Shown: positions 21,879 to 34,600 of the stretch, in pieces
How the letters are laid out: every line of letters starts with the position of its first letter
How positions within the stretch are numbered: the first letter of the stretch is position 1
DNA from: Isoetes taiwanensis
Lineage: Eukaryota; Streptophyta; Lycopodiopsida; Isoetales; Isoetaceae
NCBI GenBank assembly: GCA_021234155.1
Contig: JAJEKV010000055.1
Location: 2,725,090-2,789,089, forward strand
DNA length: 64,000 nt
Direction: 5' to 3'
The notes under the pieces: model-generated
What the model saw: the letters and a program-made list of their open reading frames with translations, nothing else
The model's database searches: none
What the model was told of the DNA's origin: nothing
Position numbers and translations under genes: made by a program

Positions 21879-24600
21879 TCAGTCCATGCAAAAAAAAAAC
21901 CATCATTTTTCCCCTCCAATACTTTCAGCGTTGTCGTTAAACCAAAGAGGTTGTTTAGGTTCCGAAACAATGGCAATGGGCAAATGTTCTTCAAGCAGCA
22001 CCAGCTTTTTAACACAAAACTTCTTGCTTAATACCATGGTACTATCATATATATGCTTTGTGGCTGCTTTTGTAAGGCGTTGTTAGAGTGGTTTTGGTTG
22101 GTGCCTGGTGCTTAGTCTTTTGATTTTTCTTTTCCTTCCTTCGAGTCTTCAACCCCTTCCTTCGAGTGGTACTTCGAGTGGTACTTCGAAGTAGAAGGAT
22201 TCCTTGATAGAGTCTTTTGATTTTTCTTTTTCTTAGTCTTCAACCCCTTCCTTCGAGTGGTTTAGTTATTGTTTGTTTGTTCCATTTTGGGCGAGTGTTG
22301 TCCTTTGAGTTAATAGGAAACGTAGATCCGAAACAATTCAGTGGGATGGTATACAGTTTTATTTCAACAGTGCTATGGTTTTTGCGGATTTCTTCCTTCT
22401 ATTGCAAAACAAGTCAATGGGCTGCTAGATATATTAGTTTTTTTTCGGCAATGCTTGATGGTCAATTCACCACTTTCTAGAAGCACTTTAAAAAAAAAAA
22501 AAAAATTGATTTTTTTTCTAACTCAACCATTGTACTCAAACTTCACTACACATTACAAGACACGACAAATTATAGGATTTAAGATAGGTCTAAAACTCAA
22601 TATTTTTCCCGCCTGCCCATTATGTTTTATGACATTTGTAAGCATCATTTGGGAGCTTATGTACACTTGATTCTTTACTGCAGGTATTTTGGCATTAGAA
22701 ACATTATTTAGATTAAAGATGTTTGAGGCTTTATGTAACTTTAAAGTGACACCAATTATCATGCTTACAGACTCCAAAAACAAGTCCCCATCCCGAAGGG
22801 TTTTTGCTGAAAAAACCTCTGCAAAGTTGTTACACATTATCATTCCATATATAAAGCAGTATCATTTTTGTTCTTAAAAAAAATAGGAGGTAATTTTTCT
22901 GGGCTGAGCACAGCCCTGGCCCTGACACGTATGTGTCCATTGCATTTTCCAATTCCAACAAAAAGAAAAATCTTCAGCCCGCCACGTGCCACAGCCAAAC
23001 TAGTATATTCTCTTTCTTGCTCCTCAAGCAATCTCTCCTATTATTTACATTCCTTGCCCTCGCAAGCCCTTTCCCCGCCTTTCTCAAATGCCGGTGGGTG
23101 GAGTTGTGGTTGAGGGCGGGATGGCAAAGCAAAGACCATGGCAAAATGGCCGAATGGCCTTACCGGAAGCGGCAGGGAGTGGCAAAGAAGAAGCGGTGTT
23201 CGGCAATAAAGAAGCGGATTCGGGCGGCAACAATGGCTATGCCATGCCTATCATAGGCCTTGGCGTGGGCGGCGTGATCCCGGGCCCATGAGCTCATCTT
23301 CCATGCTCTTCGACCGGGCTACCGCCATTTCAATTGTGCGTTTGTCTCCATCCCTTTCCTCAAACACTTTCAAATCTGCAAACCTTGCTAGACGGATAAC
23401 TTAATGCTTTTATGTGAGATAAACCCATTATCGCGGCCCGCTTATCAAAATGAAAAGGAAGTTGGTAGCGCTTTGGCGCAGGCCATATCCTCGTACTCTC
23501 GAACCGCGGCAGCAAAGCGCCTCCGAATCGGATTTATCAATCCATGGTCACCCTCGAAGTCCATGCTACACCGTAGACCCCCTTTGCGTAATAACTATGT
23601 CTATAGGCCGCAAGAGACATAGAAAAATGTAAGAAGGAAATGACCACGAGAATTCAAGCCTTGCAGCCCCTTTCAATGTAACCCTTTTATAACCCATGAG
23701 CAAATGGCTCGCTTTCGCCGCTACAAGCGGACCAAATACGCCATCCTCCATAGCCAACCATCAAGTATCCTTGCTCCTCGCAAATCCTAGCTTTAGTGGG
23801 TAAAATAGTTTAGATTTCCCAAAATTTCGGTTTAGTTTTTGCAATTTCCCGACCCCGGGACCTCTCGCCATTATTCGATTGATAATTTTCATGCTTAATC
23901 TTGCATCATACTACAAATGCACTTCGCCCAACAAAGAATTTGGCCTCAAAATTCTTCTTAACCTGTCCCCACGGTATCCCCAAGTTCGCGAAATTCAAGC
24001 AAAGAAGACTAAATTGGAAATTGGACCAGATTCCAAAGATGCGATTGAATTAGAATTAGAAGCAAGAGCGTAGGAAGAAGCACAAGAAGAATAAGAAGCG
24101 GATTGAAGAGATATGAATATGTTTACTAATGACGTGGCGTGCAAGCGCACTCATTTGGGGACCCAAATAACATGGCTGGCCAACAAAACAAAGCACCCAT
24201 CACGTGATTTTGGCCTACGTGTTCTTATCCCAGAGCTAAAAATTTGTGAGAGTCACAAAACCCCACCATGAAATTGATAAAAAAAAAAGGGAAGTCGCAA
24301 GTCCGTGATCCGGGCCCCGCCCATAGCCATGGCGAGAGCCATAGCCATAGCCTTCTTGAGCCTTCTTATCTGCCGCCCCTGGGCCGCCACATCAGGCCGC
24401 CAAGGCCGCCTCTCATTGGTCGCCCCGCTCGCTTTTACCTATATCAAATTTATTTCTCTTTTTTATGGGAGAATGTCTTTAAAGGACGCGGTTCAGATAA
24501 AGGATAACGATTAAAAGAAGCCAAATGGATAACATATTGTTTGTGAAATAGTAAAAGCCAACACGAACTGCTCTCTAACTAGAATAAAAACCTCAACACG
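21879..24600. other. Intergenic sequence downstream of RAD54B, no supported gene
   Basis: Holds the presumed RAD54B 3' UTR, then AT-rich sequence with a ~19-base A run (22490-22508). 23050-23300 and 24290-24420 are GC-rich with GGCC/GCCAT words like 13.7-14.2 kb. Short frames such as 23088-23291 (Gly-rich) show no homology I recognise. 22684-22843 (minus) resembles the 3' tail of a LINE (AKTLRDGD, compare VKTLRERG at ~44.9 kb). Confidence 0.5.
22113..22260 (+). repeat. Imperfect tandem duplication in the RAD54B 3' flank
   Basis: The block AGTCTTTTGATTTTTCTTTT followed by GTCTTCAACCCCTTCCTTCGAGTGG occurs at 22113-22169 and again at 22210-22260. Between them is a short internal repeat of TGGTACTTCGAG. 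Confidence 0.85.
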
Positions 24601-26400
24601 CCTCCATGTAGTTACAAGAAACAAAAGATCCAATAATAAGAGGAATCCAAAATATAAGATTTGTCAAAGAAAACCAAAATGGGGGAGGAATTCTAGAATG
24701 CTGAGATAAAGGTAACGTATTTTGTGGCAAGGCCCTTGAAACGATTTTGTCGCCCACTAGATCTACTGCCATAGCCAGCCAGCGATGTTTTGTAGCGGTG
24801 TCGATTAAAGAAAATTGGTTAGCTAGTTGCTCTGCACATATATATATATCTTGAATAGTTGTCCAACAACCTGAACTCAAAGCAACTCATAACTCAAAGC
24901 AATTCAGGAAATGTTTTGGATCATTGATCCTCTTGATGACTTATAGGTACCTATTAGATCAGCCCCATTCAAAATTGATAGCTCTGGAGCAATGGAGCTA
25001 CTTAAAGATCAGCTACTAAACATCTAGATAGCCACTTTATGTTTTTTCATCTCCATTAATAATGGCATCATTTACCATATTTTTTACACCTAGATAAAAA
25101 TTAAATAAATTCCAAAGGCTCAGATCCTTCCATGCAACATCATTACTAAAAAATGGGACCAAGGATGCAGGTTCAACTCCTGCAGGTTCTAGCGCGTGGA
25201 TACGGGATGATGATGAGACACTCCTTTTTTCTGATATCTCAGTGAAGAGAAATGCTCTTTTGATTTAATGCAAAACATCTTCAGTAACAAGTCGTTATGA
25301 TCAATATTGTTCTATCGTGCAGGTACTGAAAACAAGGCAACAAAATGCAGGTTCAAATCCTACATCTTCTAGCATGCATAGACGAGTTGGGGAAGAGAAG
25401 CGTTTCGTACCGGCCGTGTAAGGCGCGAAGTTTCTTTTGTAAGGTATAAACGGCCAAGCGATAAGTTTCTTGTAGCTTATATATAATTTGTCAACCCTTA
25501 CAGTATAGAGTTCTTGATCTCACACCTATGTGATCAACCTCTAGTCCATACATATGGTGATCCACTAGGTGAGTAAGTACTACAAGAAAAAAATGATGGC
25601 AAACTTGCTAGAATGTCTAGCTGCTAGAGACCGTCATCTTCTCCACCTAGATGAGTACTACAGGAGACTTGCTCGACATCTTCCTCGTCATGGTAGATAT
25701 TACAGGTGCGTCTCTTCGTAGTTTGGCCATTCTCCATCTTCTTCCTCAAGTACCTGGTGCCGCTAACAAAAATGTCTGTACAGAATGAAAAGAAAGGTCA
25801 TGAATCAGAGAACTTATACTATAAGGATTTCATAACAGAGGCCAACCTGCAAAAGTGTAACCCAAACCCACAAGTGCACTGTAACATGGTGCAGAAACTA
25901 AGTTTTGGTGCCAGAACTTCAAATTGAGCATCAATATAAGATTAATCATCCATCTAGTCACACAAGGGTTAAGTCTTAACTAGAAACCCAAGCTATCTAT
26001 TCATACTGACCGGTATCTTGGATAGACCTATTGTCTCTTAAGTTCTCCATACTCTTTGGGGTTGAACAAGCTGCTGCTGCTCTTCCAAAGTCCCCCAAAT
26101 CGATTTTGGACAATTTGGTGGAGAAGCCCCAATTTAGGTGAACTTTGTTCATAAACTACCGTTGGCCCAATCAATTTGGGTTAAATGGCACTTGCTGTTT
26201 AGTTAGTTAATAATTAGTTGACAATGACATAAGTAATTATTGATTAACTAATTTTGCATAATTAGCCATTAAATTAGTATTAATTTAACATAGCTTACAT
26301 TGCCCCACTTATTAATCACATGAATAGTTAAGATACCATTAAGTACTCATGGTGATGTGTCACGTATACTTATGGCATATAAAATACTTGGAATGTCACA
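24600..26400 (-). repeat. Intergenic sequence including the presumed 3' LTR of the chromovirus
   Basis: No coding region is supported. The right edge at 26400 is the end of an LTR in minus orientation (starts TGTGACATTCC, preceded by the purine run CGAAGGGGAGAA at 26401-26412). A TATA-like TATATATAAG lies on the minus strand near 25480-25490. The outer LTR border could not be placed because the second LTR is not in the window. Around 25162 and 25347 two diverged copies of a short unit contain tRNA T-arm-like words (see findings). Confidence 0.45.
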
Positions 26401-29400
26401 TTCTCCCCTTCGTGGAGTAATGTTGTCCTCAGCATTGAAGCACAGTGGATAAATACGTTGAGACAATTAGATTATAATAGTGCAAGAGTACTAAACTAGG
26501 TAATAGAAAGATACAATGATCATATATGATCATCGTTTTGATCGTAGTCATTCATACAAAGTAATATATCCAAAACAAAAGTCATAGGTCCTCAGTGGAC
26601 CATGGTGAAACCGCAGGCACGGAGCCCACTGCTATTGGCCTACAAAATCACAGTACCATTAGTATCTAAATAGAATATAAGATGTTGTGGTTGTCGGGAC
26701 CACCCCCTATGAACAAAATAATCGAAAGAGGAATTCCTAACATACCTAGAGCTAGCGATTTATCCCAGTGTAAGGAGTGGCATTATTCCCATAATAGCCA
26801 TAGACAAACGTGGTTTATATGCCTAGATATCTATCCCTTTCCTATGAAGCAACTATTTCCAATCCCTCATGCATGATCCCCGCCCGATCTAGCACTCGGA
26901 ACAAGTCATGCTCACCTTTGGAGTCGGGGTTGATAGCAATGTTGTTAAGTACGTTAAAATCCGTACGTTTAAAAAACGTTTTTTAAGATTTTTTGAAGAT
27001 TTTTAAAATTTTTGAAAAAAATCTTTAAAAACGTATTTCATATAAAATACGTTAAAAATCTTTAAAATCTTAAAAATCCTTAAAAATCTTTAAAAATCCT
27101 TAGACTGTAATTTTTTTTATCCAAATATATGATATTCTTGAACTTATTTATCTTTGTATGTATAATTCTTATACTTCTTAACCTCTATAATAATGTTTTT
27201 CTGAACTTTCTTAAGAGTTGCATGGCAAAACAGCTATGATATCTTTGTACTTGAACTTAATACTTTCTAATAGTAGCATAAGCTTCTGATTTACTTGTTG
27301 GCATGCTACGTCTTATAACTTGTAGTAAAAATGTGCATTTTAACAGTAGCAAATATGTCCAATAAAGCAATGCAAAGAATGTGCAATTTTTTTATTTTTT
27401 ATTTTTTATTTTTTGGCCATACCAAATCATAAAAATGGATTTTTATAGTAGTACTTTAAAAATAAAAAACGGGTTTTTTAACAACATTGGTTGATAGTGC
27501 CATTGATGGTCCACCCCTGGCACTCTTGCATAAAGTCTGGGTAAGCCTTACCAAGATCCATCTTGAGGACCCGTGTGGCATCTTCGGTGGTAAGTGCTTT
27601 TACTTAATACTGTAATATTTGAGTTCTCTGTGTCTGCTTTTATACAGATCGAGAAGAGCTTCTCGAACTATTTTCAGTTGTTCTGTTATCATCTCTAAAA
27701 GTGTTGGTGGCTCAAGTATCTCATCTGGATCAGGTGTATGCTTCTTCAAAAGGCTTACATGAAAGACTTTATGAACTTTAAGATGTGCAGAGAGATTGAG
27801 CTTATAGGCCTGAAAACCTACTCGCTGAATGATCTCAAAAGGTCCTGCCCATCGAGCAACCAGTTTCTTGCAATTTCTAATTTTTGAGTTTGGTTTGCTT
27901 AACCTTACTTTTTATACAAAATCTCCAACCTGAAATTCCCCTGGTGTCCGATGCTTGTCTACTATGTTCTTTTTCTGCTTCTAGCATCCAACAGGTACTC
28001 ACATATCTCCTCAACTAAGGCTTGCATGTCAGTGTGCAACTGCTGAGAGACTTCAACTTTTGATACAGGGTTATGCCACGTATCTAGACTCAGACATTGG
28101 TATCCATAATTTATCATGAAAGGAGACTTCGAGGACTCCTGCTTTATACTATTATAAGTGAACTCCACCAAATGTATATAGTCCGCCCTAGACTCTTTCC
28201 AGACATAATTCCGTAGCATATCCTCAATGATCCAGTTGGTGTATTCTGTTTGACCATCTGTCTGCGGATGATAGGCCGTATTCATAAAAAGCTTGGTCTA
28301 TAGAGTGATAAAGTAATCTACCCAAAAAGCACTAAAAAACTTAGGATCCTAAACTGAGTTTGTATGGTATACCGTGAAGGTGGAAGCTCTCCTTCATGAA
28401 AAGGTAATGTCATATCCAATGCAGTGTCTGTGGTTCGATATGGCATTCCATCTTAAAGAGTTTGTTTACCACCACTATCACGACATCATATCCCCTCATT
28501 GTCCATGGAAGATCCACTATAAATCCATAGTAATGATTTTCCACTTTTGCGTTGAGGACCTCAAAGATTCGAAAGCACTCCTAGAATATTTAAATTGGTC
28601 ACCCTTGGTTTTGTCGACAAAGCCGACAATCGTTTAATGTATCTTACAATATGCTTCTTCATTTTGGGCTAATGGTAGCCAGATTTTATCTTAAAATAAG
28701 TCTTCATAAACCCTGCATGTCCCACTATAAGGCTATTATGTGTATCATGGAGGATAAGCTTTCTTATCCCTGAGAATTTTGGAACACATAATTTAGTCTT
28801 GTAAGTTTCCTTCTTGTAAAAGGTGTCACATTCCTTATCAACTCTTGCCTCCTTGGACAAGCTTTGCTACACTTCCTTAAAGTCAGGATCATCCAGAAGA
28901 GTCTGCTCAATTGTCTTGCCGAACTCACTCATGAAGGTGGAAACAGCATGTCAACGAGTTCGTGTTATCAAGAATATCTAGAAAGAGCATCTGGAATGAC
29001 ATTATGTTTTCCAGGTTTATAGATAACCTCAAAGTCATACTCCTCAAGAAATTCCATCCATCTCCTTTGTCTAAGGTTGAGATGTGGCTGCGTAAAGATG
29101 TATTGGAGGCTCTGATGGTCTATGTCCAGTTGGAAACGTCTGCCAAGAAGGTAATGCTGCCAAATCCTTAAAACTCGCATGATCACAGGTAATTTGGTCA
29201 TGCGTAGGGTAATGCTGGTCGGCATCATTCATCTTTTTAGAATCATAGGCCATGACTCGTTCTTCCTGCATCGGAACACCCCAATTGCTATTTTACTTGC
29301 ATCAGTGGCCACTCATTTATCCTTTTGGGGAAACTCGAAAACATTTGTACGTGTGGGTCACTCATTAACTGCATTAATTTTTGTCGTCCATGGATATGCC

Positions 29401-31471
29401 ATCTGTAGAGATTATATGCCCTAGATACTCAAACTTCCATGATAGTGAACTTGCACTTTGAAAACTTGGCAAAAAGCTTATGCCGTCGGAACTTCTGGAG
29501 AGCTAGGCAAAGATGGCGTGCATGCTCCTCTAATGTCCTACTGTAAATAAGATGTCATCAAACAAGATGATCACAAACTCGTCGAGGATTCACGAAAGAC
29601 ATCATTCATCAACCTCACGAAAGTTGCGGGCGCATTGGTTAGTCCAAAAGGCATAATGATGTTCAAACTCATAGTGGCCACATCTAGTTCTGAAAGTTGT
29701 CTTATGAACGTCCTCTTCTTTTATCCTTATCTGATGATAAGCGGATCGGAGATCTATTTTGGAGAAATACTTAGCTCCTTTGATAGGTCTATTCTAGGTA
29801 AAGCATGTCTATTCTTGATAGTATGCTTATTTAAGTGGCGGTAACCAATATACATTCTCCGAATACCATCCGTTTTCTTAACAAACAAGATAGATGCCCC
29901 TAAAGGTGAGCCACTTGGTTAGATGAATCCTAATTTTAAAATATCCTGCTACTGCTTCTTAAATTCTGGCAAGTCAGGGGTATATCTTACAGGTTTAATA
30001 TCAGGTGCAAGTGATATTCTACACGTCACCCCCTCGAAAGGCGGAAGGTCCTTGATCTCATCAGGAAAAAGATAATGAAAATTCTCTATTTAGGCAAACT
30101 AATAACTTCTTATTGCTTAGATGAAGATTCTATAGATGCAATCTTGACAACACAAGTGACCTTATTCTTTCTGATGACCCTATCCAATTGCTTCAAGGAA
30201 ATACACTCCATAATTGAATTAACTTGATTACCTGAAATTGTAAAGCATGTACCATTAGATGCAATGAAGGTCACTTCCTATTTTTCACAATCAATATTGG
30301 CCTTTGCAACTGCCAAAAACTCCATGCCAACAATGAGGTCATACTTTCCAATGTTCATGATCTTGGCTCCCAAAGCAACGCATGCTCCTGACAACTGTAT
30401 GTCTAAATTAAGTTGGTGCTCTTGGGTATTTTGTATGGTTCCACTTGCCAATACAACTAACTGGGGCTTAGATCTCAAGAGTTTGATATGCAAGATTTCT
30501 GCCACCTAGGGGATGCAAAGTTATGGGTGCTTTAGAATAAGAAAGGGTTTAGGGTCTATTTTGCCAATAGTGGATATAACAATGAGCCGGCTATTTGCAT
30601 TCCCAATTTCTATAGCGGCAAAAATATGACATCTTGAATATCACTGCACGTTATTTGTTAGAGTATGCAAGTCAGTTAGAGCGGGCAGTTCTTTCCAATC
30701 AACCTCTGTTAAAGCTGTTGAGCCATTTGTATCACAAATGGACAATCCTACATGCGATGCCCTGGGTGAAAACAATGGTAACCAGCCCTATCCTTCTTTA
30801 GTTGCTCTCATGCCTCCTTCGGAATAGACTACAAAATCTGTTGCATAGCACCTGTAGGATTACTTGGCTTATCCAGCACATTGAAGTTGACCTTCTTATA
30901 TCAGGCTTCTGATAAGAGGATTGCTGTGGAGGCTCTGGACTGGGTGAACGAGACCTAAAAGATGTATATGACTGGCCTCCGCCAAAACTAGAGGGCCGCT
31001 GATATGCAAACTTGGGAGCTTCTTATTCAAAACTGAGGCCTTTCGCTTTGGCTTCTGCTAATGTTTTGGGGTCTATGGTACGAACCATCTTCTTAAGTTT
31101 CTCCAATAATCCTTCAATATAGCCCTCAACAGCACGCCTTTCAGTGCTTGCTGGCACATACAAGTGCAGCCGCATAAACTCATCAGTATATGCCTGGACT
31201 AACCAATAAAAATTTTGGATCTGTTGGCACTTATAGGCTTGGGGAACATAATGGGCCTTGAATGCTTTAGCAAACTTCTTAAACTTACATTTATTCCTAG
31301 TCTACCCATTGGCTTTAGCGAACCCTTTCCACTAAATACGCGCAACACTAGTGAGATTTGTGATATCAACCTTTTCTGTGTTCTTATCTCGCATTCAATA
31401 AGAGGTACCAAATTCCTGCATCTCATTGAGCCATGACTCAGCAAAATTTGCACACAAATTAGGCCATCCAC
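26401..31471 (-). mobile_element. Ty3/gypsy chromovirus, heavily decayed
   Basis: In minus order: gag remnant (31471-31000); protease region (30505-30278) with IMNIGKYDLIVGMEFLA, resembling the retropepsin C-terminal 'DVILGMDWL'; reverse transcriptase (29950-29300) with [12 protein letters not shown] and [14 protein letters not shown]; RNase H (29271-28968) with FQLDIDHQSLQYIFTQ and KPGKHNVIPDALSR; integrase (28860-27962) with an HHCC-type start (HDTHNSLIVGHAGF) and TAYHPQTDGQTE; then PDEILEPP followed by a degenerate chromodomain (27700-27500). Stops and frameshifts are spread throughout. RNase H and the integrase C-terminal part remain open longest. Polypurine tract at 26401-26412. The 5' LTR was not found up to 36 kb, so the element is probably truncated near 31.5 kb. 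Confidence 0.8.
26937..27489. mobile_element. hAT-type MITE nested in the chromovirus
   Basis: A 553-bp AT-rich, non-coding insertion. It is bounded by 12-bp terminal inverted repeats (CAATGTTGTTAA ... TTAACAACATTG) and flanked on both sides by the 8-bp direct repeat GTTGATAG (26929-26936 and 27490-27497). Eight-base target duplications and CA.TG-type termini are hallmarks of hAT transposons. The interior contains a small hairpin (AACGTATTT...AAATACGTT near 27030-27052). Excising it rejoins the chromovirus frame (..WTINGTIN | PDSKGE..), confirming it is an insertion. Confidence 0.85.
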
Positions 31472-31659
31472 TTGTCGTTTGGGTTTGTTTTTCTCCCTCC
31501 TTTGTTGCTTTCAATTTAGGTTGTTCTTCTGAGAGCTCAGAGGACCGCAAAGCTCTTTTGTATTTGTTTTTTGCTATGCTTACTCTTTTCCAGTAGCATT
31601 GAAGTAGTAGGCCTGGTTTTGTTGCTTCGCTCCAAAGAAAAAAGGAGCCAAAACTTCCT

Positions 31660-34600
31660 TACGCAAAAAGATTAAAAGCACTTCAATTCCAGAACGAAGA
31701 GGATGCCACATGACAATATCATAATCGAGTCAAATTTCTTCAATGGTGTCTTCTTGTGATGCCAAATGGCATTAACCAATATCAAAGAATAATGATTGGG
31801 TTCAAGAATTCTGGATTATTGGACTCAATCAAGAAAATGCACTCAAGAAATCAGTGAACACGATCAAGAAACCAGCTTGAACTTAAACTCCGGCAATAAA
31901 GCTACAGAGGTAGTTCTGACAGAGATTTCAAGGGTGCTTCTTTCCATTTTTGAGAGATTCTCATTGAACTAACAAGATTCCAGCTCCAAAATCTAATTCT
32001 TGGCTCCCTAATTGAATAAAATATATCCCTGATTATGATATTGTCAGGGTAACAATTTTTGGTCTATGATTCCCTATTTCTCTGGTGGGCTGCTCTCAGC
32101 TGCCGCCCGTCCCAGCAGCCATCAGATCAAAATAGGGAATCACATCCCAAAAATGTTACCCAATACATCATCAAATTAAGCCTCACATAGAAATAGAGAC
32201 TTAGCTTTTATGTTGTGCTCCAAAAGAGCAGAAGGGTGCTGCAATAATAGCAGCCAACTTGCCATCACAATCAAGGAATAGAAATACGGTCTTCCTATCG
32301 ATGCAATTCAAACCCTAGCACTAAAAACACTCCAATGGCAACCTATATTTAGGGATCAATTCACCATATACAACAAAAAACCATTGGGTACACCATCCTT
32401 CTATCCAAATTTTCCAAATTATCAAATTATCGTGGTCCTTTTTTTTTGGGAGCATATGACCTGAGAATTACATATTTGGAGGAGCTCGTCTATGGTGCCG
32501 TCCTGCTTCACGACGTCCCCTTGCCTCCTCTGCCATTATGCCATCAGCAAAATAAGCACAATCTTTTTGTTTCTTCGCTCCAAAAGGGCGATTTATTACC
32601 TCTGATCAGTAAGAAAAAGAGATAAAATGCAATCTCTGCTCATTTTTCTAAATATAAGCACGAACCTCATATAAGGCCTTAGTATTGCCATAATTGCGCT
32701 TAAGATCTACGTTGCTCGCTCTAAAAATCTTGATAGAACTACCATTGTTTCTCATGCAAGGGATTTATTCTGGCGATTCAAAGCACAATTAAAGCATGTC
32801 CAAGGTATTGTTTGCAGCAAGAACAAGGGGGCCAATTTCAATTCCAGAATGGAGAGAATGCCATATGATAATATCATAATCTGAACAACAATTTCTTTAG
32901 TGGTGTCTTCCTGTGATGCCACATGACATCATCACAAAATAATGATTGAGTTCAATAATTCTAGTTCATGTGGTGGACGTGATCAAGAAATCGCATTCAA
33001 GAACTGGTAGATGCAATCAAGAAGCAATTCACTCCATACAGCAAAAAAAAATTGGTTACTCCAACCCCTCCATCCAACTTTTCCGGATTATCAAATGGCC
33101 ATGGTATTTTAGAATTAATTGCTTGTCATAGCTGGGGAGGGGGTTAATGACATTCTCTAACAATATGGAGGAGCTCGGATATGGCACCATCTTGCTTCAC
33201 GGCCTCCCCTTGCCCTCTCTGCCATTGTTTTGTTGGCAGAATAAGCACAGTCTTTTTGTTTCTTCGCGATTTATTGCTTCTGATCAGTAAAAAAAGAGAT
33301 GGATGGCAGACTCTGCTCATTGTGGCAGAAGTATTATCCCAGCTTTTCTCTGTAGCTACCCAGCATGGCATCATTTAAGGTCTGCCAATGGACGATGGTT
33401 GTCAAGAGGTAAGTAATCAAGATGCTGATGACAATTTTTTTTTCCTTATTGCCGAGGTTGAAAATCTTCATAATGCTAAGCTATTATTAGACATATTCTC
33501 TTTTCAGGAGTTCTTGTGGGTTGGCAAAAATATATTAAGCTATTATTAGACATATTCTCCTTAGCATCAAGAGTTCTTATGGGTTGGCAAAAATGTACTG
33601 TTTGTGGATATTGGACAGCCCCATCCCTCCTTGTATTCTGGAGTATCCATGCAAGATTCTTCTGCATGGCAATACCACGAAGTTGCTTGGTATCCCTATT
33701 GGAATTCGCGTCTCTGCTTCAGAGGCTTGGGATGAAATTATTAGAGGGTTTCAAAAGCACTTATTTTGGTGGAATACCACTACACTATCCATGCCCAGAA
33801 AAATAACTGTGACTAAATGTGTTCTTAGTAATACTCATGTCTATATGGCATCTGCTCTATTAGCTCTTCAGTGTCAGGAATTTTATTTGGGGTGGAAATG
33901 AAGTAGGAGATGTGGCCAAGGTAGCTTGGGTGAAGTGCATTAAACCTAAGGTAGCTGGTGGTCTTGGAACGTTGGATTTTCACCTCCAAAGTAAGGTGAT
34001 GATATCGAAGTTTATTTGGAGGATTTTTGTTGGTAAGGATGATTCTTCTGGCCTGAGGTTGCTTGATCACGGTCGATTCACAGATTGTCTTCCATTTCAT
34101 AAGGCCACCATTAAGCCTCTCCTTTCTTGGGCTTTGCTTTATTATATACATCTGTATTCTAACGCTTCGCCCTTCTAAAGGGGTTGCTTGCTGCTTGAGA
34201 CACTGTCATGTCTCTTTTTCATATCAATCATGAGGCGTGTCTTCAGTTGTCCACTCCATGCTGGTGGGTTCCCTTGCGCCTCTAAGTGTTGTAGTTCATA
34301 TAAAGACACAACGACGATAGATGGCAGCTGGTATAAGCATTATTGCAGCTTGATATGAGTCTGGCCATCTCATATTATTGGAAGCATTTCAAACAAAATT
34401 TTGTTGTAATTATTGTAATTCAGATGGGATAGAGTAATTTAGACTCGTATTGCTGCATTATTGCCACAGGATTCCGACCCACAAATTGAAGTAGTTGTAT
34501 GGGGTTGCCATCAGGGTATCAAGCCAGGACATTCTATTTCTTCTGTGTATAAATTGCTTCTGCATTCTGAAATCTTGCCTTCATCTAATAGATGGCATCT

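Noticed and set aside
23088-23291. Gly-rich 67-codon ORF
   Set aside because: Lies in a GC-rich repeat-like block with biased composition; no homologue recognised and overlapping frames are equally open.
25160-25370. tRNA gene
   Set aside because: Only a B-box/T-arm-like word is present; no A-box, anticodon arm or acceptor stem could be folded by eye.
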